Positions 33,157 to 41,584 are shown, counted from the stretch's first letter. The stretch: 64,000 nt of DNA from an uncultured Pelagibacteraceae bacterium (GCA_902617895.1 CACMYJ010000004.1:54770-118769), one strand, 5' to 3'. Translations and numbers: made by a program. Notes: generated from the sequence alone by a model not told the origin.

Positions 33157-34100
33157 TGTCCAAAATTAAAAAAGTTGCAGTAATTGGCACAGGAGTAATT
33201 GGAGTAGGGTGGACAATAAGACTCTTGGCTCACAACATAAAAGTTTTAGCATACGATAAAAATTTAATTCAAAGAAATAACTTTAATCAAGAAATAAAAA
33301 GAGCCATACCTTTTGTAAAAAAACTATTTAATAAAAAAAAAATAAATTTAAATAATTTAAAGTTTTTTTCTTCTTTAGAGAGTACTGTTAAAGATGCTGA
33401 TCTAATCCAAGAATGTGCTCCTGAAAACTATAAACTTAAAACTCAATTAATAAGTCAAATTTCAAATAATTGTAAACCTGAGGTTTTGATATCGTCAAGC
33501 TCATCTGGATTACTTCCTTCAAGAATTTTTTCAAAATGTAAAAATAATAAAAGGGGTATTATTGCCCATCCATTCAATCCTGTTTATTTACTACCTTTAG
33601 TTGAAATAGTTCCAGGAAAAAAAACAAGTTCTAAATCATTAAATGAAGCAAGCAAATTTTATAAATCGATCTCAATGAACCCAATTATCCTTAAAAAGGA
33701 ACTGCCAGGATATCTATCTGACAGACTGCAAGAAGCTTTATGGAGAGAAGCACTTCATATTATAAATGAAGGATATGCCTCAACAGAGGATTTAGATAGA
33801 GCTATTGAGGACGGCCCAGGCTTAAGATACTCATTAATGGGAACATTTTTAACTTTTCATTTGGCAGGAGGAAAAGCCGGAATGAAACATATGCTTGAAC
33901 AATTTGGGCCCGCATTAAAACTCCCATGGACTAAGCTTAAAGCACCAAAATTATCAAAAAAACTCTCAGAAAGATTGATTTCTGGTACAAAAAAGCAAGC
34001 AAAAGGAAAGTCAATCAATCAATTATCAAATATAAGAGATGAGTACTTAGTCAACTTACAAAACCTTAGAAAAAAATATGAAAATAAAATTAGAAAATAG
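33156..34100 (+). CDS. cdhA: L-carnitine 3-dehydrogenase-like 3-hydroxyacyl-CoA dehydrogenase family protein
   Basis: NAD-dependent dehydrogenase of the 3-HAD superfamily, 314 residues without a fused thioesterase. Rossmann motif VIGTGVIGVGWTIRLL (9-24), AYDKN, the catalytic region SSSSGLLPS and HPFNPVYLLPLVEIVPG, and the C-terminal domain start LPGYLSDRLQEALWREALHI are seen. The HPFNP..LPLVE motif is typical of L-carnitine dehydrogenases and lambda-crystallin relatives. It is 1 bp overlapped with the BKACE gene. In many bacteria this protein carries the thioesterase as a C-terminal domain; here the thioesterase is a separate gene at 30171. Confidence 0.82.
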   Translation: MSKIKKVAVIGTGVIGVGWTIRLLAHNIKVLAYDKNLIQRNNFNQEIKRAIPFVKKLFNKKKINLNNLKFFSSLESTVKDADLIQECAPENYKLKTQLISQISNNCKPEVLISSSSSGLLPSRIFSKCKNNKRGIIAHPFNPVYLLPLVEIVPGKKTSSKSLNEASKFYKSISMNPIILKKELPGYLSDRLQEALWREALHIINEGYASTEDLDRAIEDGPGLRYSLMGTFLTFHLAGGKAGMKHMLEQFGPALKLPWTKLKAPKLSKKLSERLISGTKKQAKGKSINQLSNIRDEYLVNLQNLRKKYENKIRK

Positions 34101-34135
34101 ATATCTAAAAAAACTTAAAATGGTAATTTAGTTGT

Positions 34136-35170
34136 ATGGATTTTAATCATTTTTTAACAAGTTACATGCCAGATACAAGTATTGGTTCAAGACAGCATTT
34201 TAAAAATATGCTTGAAGAATGTGTAACTGCTGAAAAACTTGGTTATGCAACGGTATCAATACCAGAGCATCATTTAATTAACTTACTAATGATGCCGTCA
34301 CCATTGCAGATGGCTGTAAAGATTGCATCAGTTACAAAAAATATTAAAATAACAACAGGGATAGTTGTTTTGCCTCTACACGATATGAGAACATATGCTG
34401 GTGAAGTAGCTACTGCTGATATATTAACTGATGGAAGATTAATCTTAGGTGTAGGAAGAGGAGCATTTCCATGGGAAATGAAGAGACTAGGCACACCAAT
34501 AGAACAATCGAAAGAAAAATTTGTAGAGTCTTTAGAGGTTCTACAATTATTATTAAAAAACAAAGAAGTTTCGTATAAAGGAAAATACTATGACTTCGAA
34601 CCATTAACCATAATGCCTCGACCCATAAGTAATCCAATACCAATGATGGTTGCCGCAATGAATTTAGAAAGTATAAAAGATGCGGCTTCAAGAGGATTTC
34701 ATGTTCAATCAACAGTATTATCAGGTACAAAAGATCTTTTATTAAGTAGAGTTAATGCATTTAAAGAAGGCTGTATTCAACTAGGTGAAAAAGGTAAGTT
34801 ACTCAAACTTTCAATGCAACGAATGGCTTACTTAGCAAAGGATGAAAATGAAGCTAGAGAGAAAACAAAACTTGCTTATGAATATTATAAAAGATTTGAC
34901 AATATGTTTACAGGACCAGGAAAAGTAAAAGAAGGGAATATTGAAGCTTTGCCAAGAAAACAAACTTTAGAAGAATTAAAAGAAAATCTTTTAATTTGCC
35001 CTTTAAATGAAATGATTGATAAACTTAGCGTTTATGCTGAAGCAGGAGTTGATGAGGTAATTCTTAGTTCAAGTTTTGGACAATCTCAAGAAGACCTAAT
35101 AGAGTCAATGTATAGAATTGGTGAAAACGTAATCCCATATTTCAAAAAATCTAATATACAAGTAGCTTAA
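34136..35170 (+). CDS. LLM class flavin oxidoreductase (second copy)
   Basis: Luciferase-like flavin oxidoreductase, 344 residues. MDFNHFLTSYMPD at the N terminus, SIPEHHLINLLM (EHH motif), IKITTGIVVLPLHD, GRLILGVGRGAFPWEM and PRPISNPIPMMVAAMN are seen. It is only distantly similar to the LLM protein at 24559, differing in N terminus and length, but the EHH and GRL..GVGRG motifs align. It is followed after 6 bp by a paralogue of the 21502 hydrolase, so the LLM/hydrolase pairing recurs. Preceded by a 35-bp gap from the dehydrogenase. Confidence 0.9.
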   Translation: MDFNHFLTSYMPDTSIGSRQHFKNMLEECVTAEKLGYATVSIPEHHLINLLMMPSPLQMAVKIASVTKNIKITTGIVVLPLHDMRTYAGEVATADILTDGRLILGVGRGAFPWEMKRLGTPIEQSKEKFVESLEVLQLLLKNKEVSYKGKYYDFEPLTIMPRPISNPIPMMVAAMNLESIKDAASRGFHVQSTVLSGTKDLLLSRVNAFKEGCIQLGEKGKLLKLSMQRMAYLAKDENEAREKTKLAYEYYKRFDNMFTGPGKVKEGNIEALPRKQTLEELKENLLICPLNEMIDKLSVYAEAGVDEVILSSSFGQSQEDLIESMYRIGENVIPYFKKSNIQVA

Positions 35171-35176
35171 ATATCT

Positions 35177-35947
35177 ATGAGCATCATAGATTGCAATTAC
35201 TCAGTCACAGGATCAGGGCCTGCAATATTTTTAACTCATGGAGTTGGAGGTGCTGAAGATGCATGGAGATTTATTACTCCAAAACTTAAAAGCATGTTTA
35301 CAGTTGTGACATATGATTTAAGAGGTCACGGAAAATCACCTGTAAATAATAAAGATTTTAATTTAGATGATCTTGTATTAGATCTTGAAAGAGTAAGAGA
35401 AAAGACAAACATCCAAAAAGCCCATTTTATGGGACATTCTTTGGGGGGCATGATTGCTCCTGCTTATGCTAAAAAGTTTCCAGAAAGAGTTTTGTCAGTT
35501 GGCTTATTATCAACAGTTGCAGGTAGATCTGATGAAGATAAACAAAAAGTTTGGAATGTTATTTCAGATCTAAAAGATAAAGGCGTTGAACAAACATTAA
35601 AAAATCTAACTAACCGATGGTTCACAGACAATTTTATTGAAAAAAATCCAGATCTTGTATCTAGGAGATTAAAACAAGTAATAGATACAGATAAAGATGT
35701 ATTTATAAATGTTTTTAAAATTTATGCGGAAACTGAGATGATTTCTTGGTTAAAGGATATAAAGAAACCATGCCTATTTATGACAGGTGAAAACGATGGT
35801 GGATGCACTCCTTCTCATAACAAAAAAATGTCAAATGAGGTAAAAGATTCTAAATTAGTTATTATACCAGAGGTAAAACACTCTTTTTTGATAGAGGCTC
35901 CTGAGCAAATTGCAAATAACTTAATAGAATTTATTGAAAATATTTAA
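35177..35947 (+). CDS. Alpha/beta hydrolase (second copy)
   Basis: Alpha/beta-fold hydrolase, 256 residues. FLTHGVGGAEDAW (18-30), YDLRGHGKSP, elbow MGHSLGG (Ser88), acid in TGENDGGCTPSHN and histidine in PEVKHSFLIEAP. The cap block NRWFTDNFIEKNP matches the hydrolase at 21502. Enol-lactonase-like by overall pattern. It is the last gene of a plus-strand run with BKACE, dehydrogenase and LLM oxidoreductase and ends 4 bp before the convergent SDR gene. Confidence 0.87.
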   Translation: MSIIDCNYSVTGSGPAIFLTHGVGGAEDAWRFITPKLKSMFTVVTYDLRGHGKSPVNNKDFNLDDLVLDLERVREKTNIQKAHFMGHSLGGMIAPAYAKKFPERVLSVGLLSTVAGRSDEDKQKVWNVISDLKDKGVEQTLKNLTNRWFTDNFIEKNPDLVSRRLKQVIDTDKDVFINVFKIYAETEMISWLKDIKKPCLFMTGENDGGCTPSHNKKMSNEVKDSKLVIIPEVKHSFLIEAPEQIANNLIEFIENI

Positions 35948-35951
35948 AGCT

Positions 35952-36737
35952 CTAATGCATTCTTAAAGTGTTACCATCAACGCCAACTACTTGACCAGAA
36001 ATTCTAGAAGACTCATCGGATATTAAATAGCAACACATTTTACCAATATCTTTCTCGTAAACCCAAGTATTAAGAGAAGTCATAGAAACGAATTCACTCT
36101 CTACAGCTTTTTTTGAAATTTTCAAAAATTTAGCTTTATCTCTAATAACTCTTCCCATTCTATCTCCTTTAACAGTTCCTGGACAAATTGCGTTCACTCT
36201 AATTTTAAACTTGCCTAATTCCATTGCTAAAGTTTTAGTCATTCCAACTACCGCCCATTTACTGGCTGAGTAGGGAGATCTTAATGGAAACCCAAATATA
36301 CCTGCTGTAGAAGACAGATTGACGACTGATCCACCTTTATTTTTTTTTAACATTGGGATTGCTAACTTTGAAAAAATAAAATGACTAATTACGTTTATCT
36401 TTAACGTTTGTTCCCAATCTTTTGTTTTAAGTTTGTCCATAGTTCCTGTTGGGCCTGCAACTCCAACATTATTAATTAGTGCATCAATCTTTTGTGTTTT
36501 TTTTTTAATTTCTTTAAAAAAATTTATTACATCATTTTCATTTGAGGCATCGCAATGAAAAGAAAACAACCTTTTATTATTCAAAGGATTTTTTTTTAAT
36601 TTATTTATAGATTTTTTATCGACATCACAAACGAATACCTTCGCACCTTTGTCAAGACACTCCTTTGCTGTTGCCCACCCAATTCCTGATGCTCCAGCAG
36701 AGATAATTATTTTTTTATTTTTGAAATTGTATGACAT
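35952..36737 (-). CDS. SDR family NAD(P)-dependent oxidoreductase
   Basis: Classical short-chain dehydrogenase, 261 residues. Cofactor motif SAGASGIGWATAKE (13-26), NNVGVAGPTG, catalytic SSTAGIFGF with YSASKWAVV (Tyr and Lys) and the family PG motif ICPGTVKGDRM, ending SGQVVGVDGNTLRMH. Residues after the second strand (VCDVDK) suggest NAD preference. It starts within the stop codon of the upstream 2OG oxygenase (1-bp overlap), so hydroxylation and alcohol oxidation may act in sequence. Substrate unknown. Confidence 0.93.
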   Translation of the reverse strand: MSYNFKNKKIIISAGASGIGWATAKECLDKGAKVFVCDVDKKSINKLKKNPLNNKRLFSFHCDASNENDVINFFKEIKKKTQKIDALINNVGVAGPTGTMDKLKTKDWEQTLKINVISHFIFSKLAIPMLKKNKGGSVVNLSSTAGIFGFPLRSPYSASKWAVVGMTKTLAMELGKFKIRVNAICPGTVKGDRMGRVIRDKAKFLKISKKAVESEFVSMTSLNTWVYEKDIGKMCCYLISDESSRISGQVVGVDGNTLRMH

Positions 36738-37588
36738 TAATCTGTTAATCCATCGGATCTAACTTTATTTCTTTCTAAATGTATGGGCAATACTTTTCCA
36801 TAAATTGCTTTTGAATGTTCAGGTGTATTTACTCTCCAGGGATCCAATACATACGCAGGTATGCACATAAAACGTGATGTTTTTCCAATAACTTTAGTTA
36901 CTCTATGCATAGTAAATCTACCTTTAAATATTTGTAAATCACCTGGTTCAAGTTCAAGTCGTTTTACTCTTGTTCGATCTCCATCTAGTACTTTTTTAAC
37001 ATCGTCAAATTTTTCGTTACCTGGTTCTCTTATGTTTGGACAATATTCAAATATTCCTCCTTCTTCTGGTTTTTGGATCATGAGGCTTAAAGTAAATTCA
37101 CAGCTATCAAAATGCCAAGGTAATATTCCATCTGGTTCCATAACGTTATATGCATGACAGGCTAAAGGATCAGCCCATCTATATATAGGTGCGATCCCTA
37201 AGCATGCAGATACAAATTTTAATAATTCCTCAGTTTCATAAAGAAATTTCATCTCCGAATTTTTTTCAAAACAGTCAGAATTTAAATATCCATTAAATCT
37301 ATCCATAAATATTCTTTTTGGGTGATCTTTAGGAAGAGTAGGATCGTCTTTTGCATAAAGATATGCGTTGATACTTTCTTTAGACATATAAACTTCATTA
37401 ATCTGTTGCTCTAATTCTTTTTTCATTACATTTAAAGAATTTGGTAAAATAAAATTAGGAATTACTGAACAACTATCGCTATCTAATTCAGTTTTACATT
37501 TTTCAATTATTTTCTTGATCTTTGGTGATTGTAAATCATGAATTGGGTATTTAACTAAATTAACGATGTTACTTAAATTTTTTTTCAT
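36737..37588 (-). CDS. BesD/HalD-like Fe(II)/2OG oxygenase
   Basis: Non-heme iron enzyme, 283 residues. It resembles the HalD/BesD/ArpA-like group that contains free-amino-acid halogenases and hydroxylases. The core is WADPLACHAYNVMEPDG (138-154), then LPWHFDSCEFTLSLMIQKP with His159 and Asp161, EGGIFEYCPNIR, LEPGDLQIFKGRFTMHRV (His228) and KTSRFMCIPAY (Arg239). Because the iron site is HxD with an Asp, it should hydroxylate; the halogenases of the group have Gly or Ala in that position. A 1-bp overlap couples it to the SDR. The amino-acid substrate is a guess from family; trimethyllysine or lysine-like compounds would suit the nearby genes. Confidence 0.72.
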   Translation of the reverse strand: MKKNLSNIVNLVKYPIHDLQSPKIKKIIEKCKTELDSDSCSVIPNFILPNSLNVMKKELEQQINEVYMSKESINAYLYAKDDPTLPKDHPKRIFMDRFNGYLNSDCFEKNSEMKFLYETEELLKFVSACLGIAPIYRWADPLACHAYNVMEPDGILPWHFDSCEFTLSLMIQKPEEGGIFEYCPNIREPGNEKFDDVKKVLDGDRTRVKRLELEPGDLQIFKGRFTMHRVTKVIGKTSRFMCIPAYVLDPWRVNTPEHSKAIYGKVLPIHLERNKVRSDGLTD

Positions 37589-37603
37589 AACTATTTAATC
37601 TAA

Positions 37604-38629
37604 TTATGAGTTTGAAAGTGATTCTTGCAATTCTTTATTAGAAATATAGCCTTTAGCATTTCCTTGTTTATCAACTACCTCACAATTAGAGTTACTACAA
37701 ACAACTTGAGGTAGAAATTCCTCTATAAATTGGTCTTCTTCAACTTTTATCAAGTTTGATTTGTCAATATCATCTGATTGATTTACTGGTTTCATAATAA
37801 TTTTTGCTTTTATAACCTTTGTTCTATTTACGTCTTTAACAAATGCCTCAACATATTCATCAGCAGGGTTCATTATGATTTCTACAGGTGTTCCTACCTG
37901 CACAAGTTTTCCTGCATTCAAAATTCCAATATGATCTCCTAACCTTAATGACTCATCAAGATCATGAGTAATAAATACTATTGTCTTTTTTAATTCTGAT
38001 TGGAGGTCTATAAGTTGTTTCTGCATATCACTTCTAATTAAAGGATCTAATGCAGAAAAAGCTTCATCCATTAACATTATGTCTGTATCTGTAGCCAAGG
38101 CTCTTGCAAGACCTACTCTTTGTTGCATACCTCCAGAAAGTTGCGCAGGATATTGATTTTCAAATCCACTTAATCCAACTGACTCAATTTTTTCCATAGC
38201 AACAGAATTTCTTTTTTCAATCTCCATACCTTGCATTTCGAGTCCGTAACCAACATTTTGTAAAACTGTTTTGTGTGGGAATAGCCCAAATCGTTGAAAT
38301 ACCATACTCATTTTTTGCCTTCTAAATTCAATTAATTGTTCTTTGTTTAGAGTAGTAACATCTTTGCCTTCTACTAAAATTTCTCCTGAGGTTGGGTCTA
38401 TTAATCTATTTAAATGTCTAATTAGTGTTGATTTTCCTGATCCAGACAAACCCATACAAACAAATGTTTCTCCTTCTTCAATTTTTAGAGACACATTATC
38501 TAATCCAACTGTATGTCCAGTTTTTTCTAGAACATCTTCTTTTGTAGCTCCTTCTTGCACCATTTTAAGAACGCTAGAAGGTTTTGGACCAAAAATTTTG
38601 TAGACGTTGTTGATTTCGATTTTAGACAT
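37604..38629 (-). CDS. proV: Glycine betaine/proline-type ABC ATPase ProV (copy 1)
   Basis: ATPase of an OpuA/ProU-type importer, 341 residues. The typical ProV N terminus is KIFGPKPSSVLKMVQEGATK with DVLEKTGHTVGLDNVSL; Walker A is GLSGSGKST, Q-loop KMSMVFQRFGLFPHKTVL, signature LSGGMQQRVGLARALA and Walker B IMLMDEAFSALDPL. A C-terminal CBS-like tail (about 275-341) ends with CSNSNCEVVDKQGNAKGYISN. It has no permease or SBP beside it and is divergent from the gamma-butyrobetaine dioxygenase gene. A second ProV is at 43867. Confidence 0.93.
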   Translation of the reverse strand: MSKIEINNVYKIFGPKPSSVLKMVQEGATKEDVLEKTGHTVGLDNVSLKIEEGETFVCMGLSGSGKSTLIRHLNRLIDPTSGEILVEGKDVTTLNKEQLIEFRRQKMSMVFQRFGLFPHKTVLQNVGYGLEMQGMEIEKRNSVAMEKIESVGLSGFENQYPAQLSGGMQQRVGLARALATDTDIMLMDEAFSALDPLIRSDMQKQLIDLQSELKKTIVFITHDLDESLRLGDHIGILNAGKLVQVGTPVEIIMNPADEYVEAFVKDVNRTKVIKAKIIMKPVNQSDDIDKSNLIKVEEDQFIEEFLPQVVCSNSNCEVVDKQGNAKGYISNKELQESLSNS

Positions 38630-38690
38630 TTATTTAAAGTTTAGTCCTTTTAGTACATCAAAGCAAATCAACAATAAAATAACTTTATTT

Positions 38691-38711
38691 AATTCAACTA
38701 TTAATTGAATT
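38691..38711. promoter_or_regulatory. Inverted repeat in the proV / dioxygenase divergent gap
   Basis: AATTCAA (38691-38697) and TTGAATT (38705-38711) form a 7-bp dyad with a 7-base spacer in the 114-bp divergent gap. It could be an operator acting on both genes. The bases are all A or T apart from one pair, so chance is a real possibility. Confidence 0.3.
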
Positions 38712-38729
38712 GAAATTTTTTGGTTTTTA

Positions 38730-38735
38730 TATAAT
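38730..38735 (+). promoter_or_regulatory. Candidate -10 box of the dioxygenase gene
   Basis: TATAAT ends 8 bases before the ATG at 38744. Transcription would start at or just before the start codon, giving a near-leaderless message as at 2725. No Shine-Dalgarno is seen in the gap. Confidence 0.35.
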
Positions 38736-38743
38736 TATTTATT

Positions 38744-39877
38744 ATGAATTCGATTTCTAAAATCGCAAAAAACAGCACTTATTTACAAATTACTTGGAAT
38801 GATGGTGAAGAAAGTAAATTTAATTACATGTGGTTAAGAGATAATTGTCCTACTGCACATGATAAAGACTCAAGACATAGAATGTTTAATATCTTAGAGG
38901 TATCAAAAGAAATAAATCCCAAAAAATATTCTTTAAATGGTGATGGCAAATTAGAAATAGAGTGGAGTGAGGGTGACCACACAAGTTATTATGATCCTAA
39001 GTGGTTGAGAGAAAATTGTTATACTATTAAAAATAAACAAGAATATGTCTCACCTTATCATCTTTGGGATAATAATTTGGAAAACGAATTTTCGTCGATA
39101 TGTATTGAACATGATGAAGTAATTAATTCTGATGAAGGATTAATAAAGTGGTTAGAATTATTACATCATAAAGGTATAGCAATAGTTAAAAATTCACCTA
39201 CAGAAAAAAAATCAGGCTTTGAAATTCTTCATAGAATAAGTCATGTAAGGGAAACCTTTTTTAAAACTCCTTTTGAAGTAATCAATATTCCAAAACCAAA
39301 TAATTCTGCATACACGGCGCATGCTCTAAGAAATCATATGGATTTACCTTGGTTTGAATTACCACCTGGTTATCAGTTTTTGCATTGTTTAGTAAATGAT
39401 GCAAAGGGTGGAGATTCCTCTGCGATTGATGGTTTTGCAGTTGCTGATTATTTGAGAAAAAATGAAAAAGATATTTTTGAAACATTAATCTCTGTACCTC
39501 TAAAGTTTAGAGATAAAGATTATACCCAAGAATCTCACCGAAGCTTCCATGCCCCAGCAATTAGTTTAACAAAAGATAAAGATTTTCATGATATTAGATT
39601 TAGTGTTGCAACTATGGATGCATTAGACTGTCATCCAGACCAAATGGACAAAGTTTATAAAGCCCACCATAGATTTGGAAATCTTCTACACGATGATAAG
39701 TTTCAGATTAAATTTAGATTAGGACCTGGAGACATATTTTCTTTTAATAATAGGCGTGTTTTACACGGCAGAACTGCTTTTGACCCAAATTCAGGTCATC
39801 GTCATCTTCAAGGATATTATTTAGATAGAGATGAAATACTTGGAAGATTGGAATATCTTAAAAAATATAAATCATAA
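38744..39877 (+). CDS. Gamma-butyrobetaine dioxygenase-like 2OG oxygenase
   Basis: Fe(II)/2-oxoglutarate oxygenase of the gamma-butyrobetaine/trimethyllysine dioxygenase family, 377 residues; the former makes L-carnitine. It has the N-terminal DUF971-type domain (WNDGEESKFNYMWLRDNCP, 18-36; WLRENC, 87-92) and a C-terminal TauD domain with NHMDLPWFELPPGYQFLHC (197-215: iron His198, Asp200), KGGDSSAIDGFAVADYL, FNNRRVLHGRTAFD (His341) and GHRHLQGYYLD (Arg353). The zinc site of the N-terminal domain usually needs several cysteines; here only Cys35 and Cys92 are evident. Next to transport and downstream carnitine genes. Trimethyllysine dioxygenase is the main alternative. Confidence 0.85.
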   Translation: MNSISKIAKNSTYLQITWNDGEESKFNYMWLRDNCPTAHDKDSRHRMFNILEVSKEINPKKYSLNGDGKLEIEWSEGDHTSYYDPKWLRENCYTIKNKQEYVSPYHLWDNNLENEFSSICIEHDEVINSDEGLIKWLELLHHKGIAIVKNSPTEKKSGFEILHRISHVRETFFKTPFEVINIPKPNNSAYTAHALRNHMDLPWFELPPGYQFLHCLVNDAKGGDSSAIDGFAVADYLRKNEKDIFETLISVPLKFRDKDYTQESHRSFHAPAISLTKDKDFHDIRFSVATMDALDCHPDQMDKVYKAHHRFGNLLHDDKFQIKFRLGPGDIFSFNNRRVLHGRTAFDPNSGHRHLQGYYLDRDEILGRLEYLKKYKS

Positions 39878-40510
39878 GTTTTCAAATATAAGATTGTTAT
39901 CTTTTTCATATTTCAAAAATTCCTTTTTGTTTTTAATCGTGTAATAATATTTCTCTTTATTAATTATTTGTATTCTTCGACTATTTAAAAACTTTTTATC
40001 TAATATTAGATATTTTATTTTTTTGTTTAGGCTACTTTTTAAAATAGATTTTATGCTAGATTTGTTGGAAAAAGATAAACCTACTGATAGTTTTGAGTTA
40101 AGTTTAAGAAGATTATAGATATTTTCATGCTTAAAAGAGATAAAAGTACATTTTTTAAAACTTCTAGTTTCTTTAATCAAATTAGATAAAAGTTCTTTAT
40201 TAAATAATGGCTTTATTTCAATAAAGATAGGAAATTTTTTTTTTGAAATTTTTAGAACCTCTTTTAATGGTGGTATTTGAAAGTTTTTATTTTTAATTTT
40301 TTTTAGATCTTCATAATTAATATTTTTGATACTTTTGCTTATTTTAAAAATTCTCTTTAAAGTAAAATCATGAAAGCATACAAACTTTTTATCTTTGGTT
40401 GAATGAATATCTGTTTCAATCCCAAATCTTTTTTTAAATGATGCTCGAAAAGACTCTAAGCAGTTTTCTTTGTAACTCTTATTTACAATTCCTCTATGTA
40501 TTATATGCAT
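39872..40510 (-). CDS. ugpQ: Glycerophosphodiester phosphodiesterase
   Basis: Hydrolyses glycerophosphodiesters such as glycerophosphocholine to an alcohol and glycerol-3-phosphate. The 212-residue protein has HIIHRGIVNKSYKENCLESF (2-21; catalytic His, then ENCLESF for ENT..AF), FGIETDIHSTKDKKFVCFHD (Glu, Asp and second His) and LKRIF, then PIFIEIKP. It is shorter than many GDPDs (about 240) and very lysine-rich. Lies 3' of the ProX terminator and overlaps the dioxygenase tail to tail by 6 bp. Glycerophosphocholine would feed choline into the surrounding betaine genes, which is inference. Cytoplasmic, as no signal is seen. Symbol by family. Confidence 0.85.
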   Translation of the reverse strand: MHIIHRGIVNKSYKENCLESFRASFKKRFGIETDIHSTKDKKFVCFHDFTLKRIFKISKSIKNINYEDLKKIKNKNFQIPPLKEVLKISKKKFPIFIEIKPLFNKELLSNLIKETRSFKKCTFISFKHENIYNLLKLNSKLSVGLSFSNKSSIKSILKSSLNKKIKYLILDKKFLNSRRIQIINKEKYYYTIKNKKEFLKYEKDNNLIFENL

Positions 40511-40511
40511 G

Positions 40512-40546
40512 TAAAAAAAAAGGGCTCTGTTTCCACAAAGCCCTTA
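40512..40546 (-). terminator. Rho-independent terminator of proX
   Basis: Reading the minus strand, AAGGGCT pairs with AGCCCTT (plus-strand arms 40520-40526 and 40539-40545) around a 12-base loop, followed by a run of T (the A run 40513-40520). It ends the proX transcript 24 bases after its stop and lies 2 bases before the GDPD start, so GDPD is probably read at a lower level or from its own promoter. Confidence 0.85.
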
Positions 40547-40569
40547 ATTATTTTTTTGAAGTTTAATTA

Positions 40570-41580
40570 TTAGTTAGGTAACCAACTTTTCCATTTATCT
40601 GGATTGTTGTCTAACCACTCATTTACAACTTCTTTAACGTCTCTTTTTTTGATGTCAACTTCAACAAGCATCTTAGCTTGGTCTAAGTTTTCTAATTTCA
40701 TTCTTTCAAAAAAAGCTTTTGCTTTAGCATGTTCTGGTTTAGCAAATGTGTCAGGATTTCCATAATTCATAGTGTAATCTTTATCCCAACCAGTTGCTGG
40801 CCATCCATCTGTACCGCAAGTTTTCCAGTTGTTTGCTTCAGTAAATGTGTCTCCTTCACAAGTTTTGTATTCAGGAAGTTGAACTCCTACCATGTCAAAC
40901 TCACCAAAGAACCAGTGTGGTGACCATAAGTATAACAAGAACGGCTCTTTTCTCATGTAAGCAGCTTTTGCTTCTGCAATTGCAGCCGCTTCAGTACCTA
41001 GCTCATCTGCTTGGAAATCAATTCCTAAAAGATCAAGTCTTTTTTGGTCATGACAGTTCCAACCAGCTACAGGACATCCAATTAATCTTCCTTTACCGCC
41101 GGTTTCAATAGTTGCAAATTTAGCTTTATGTTTGTTTAGGTCTCTCCAAGTTTTAATGCCCATTTCTTCTGCAGCATATCTAGGTATCCAGTAATCTGAC
41201 ATACCGATGATTCCAGTAGTTCCTAAAAGATCAACTGTTCCATCTCCTTTATAAGACTTTACTACTTTGCCGTCATAAATTAAATCTTCATTAAACATTA
41301 CATCGTCTGCCTCTGCATAACTTGGCCAACTCTCGCAAGCGAAATCAAGTTCTCCAGCTGCAATTGCTTCCCATAATCCAGTACCAGACGGGAAAACTGT
41401 TTGTTTAATTTTATAGCCCATTTCTCGTTCAAGAATTGCTACTGCAACTTCACAAGTGATTATTCCACCTGTCCAGTCAGCAATAGCAGCATGTAATCTT
41501 TTTGCATTTGCCTGAGTAAGACTAGCAAGTAAAATTACGAAAGATAAGAATAGAGCTGATATTGTTTTTGATAACCTCAT
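40570..41580 (-). CDS. proX: Glycine betaine/quaternary amine ABC substrate-binding protein ProX/OpuAC
   Basis: Periplasmic ligand-binding protein of the OpuAC family, 336 residues, with a signal peptide (about 1-26, ending TQANA). Key features are ADWTGGIITCEVAVAILERE (33-52), FPSGTGLWEAIAAGELDFACESW and the aromatic-rich second lobe LYLWSPHWFFGEFDMV. Four tryptophans and tyrosines are positioned to form an aromatic cage for a trimethylammonium group. It is preceded by AGAGGAAATAA Shine-Dalgarno and followed by its own terminator. The ligand may be betaine, carnitine, gamma-butyrobetaine, choline or TMAO; it cannot be resolved here. Confidence 0.9.
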   Translation of the reverse strand: MRLSKTISALFLSFVILLASLTQANAKRLHAAIADWTGGIITCEVAVAILEREMGYKIKQTVFPSGTGLWEAIAAGELDFACESWPSYAEADDVMFNEDLIYDGKVVKSYKGDGTVDLLGTTGIIGMSDYWIPRYAAEEMGIKTWRDLNKHKAKFATIETGGKGRLIGCPVAGWNCHDQKRLDLLGIDFQADELGTEAAAIAEAKAAYMRKEPFLLYLWSPHWFFGEFDMVGVQLPEYKTCEGDTFTEANNWKTCGTDGWPATGWDKDYTMNYGNPDTFAKPEHAKAKAFFERMKLENLDQAKMLVEVDIKKRDVKEVVNEWLDNNPDKWKSWLPN

Positions 41581-41584
41581 TTAT

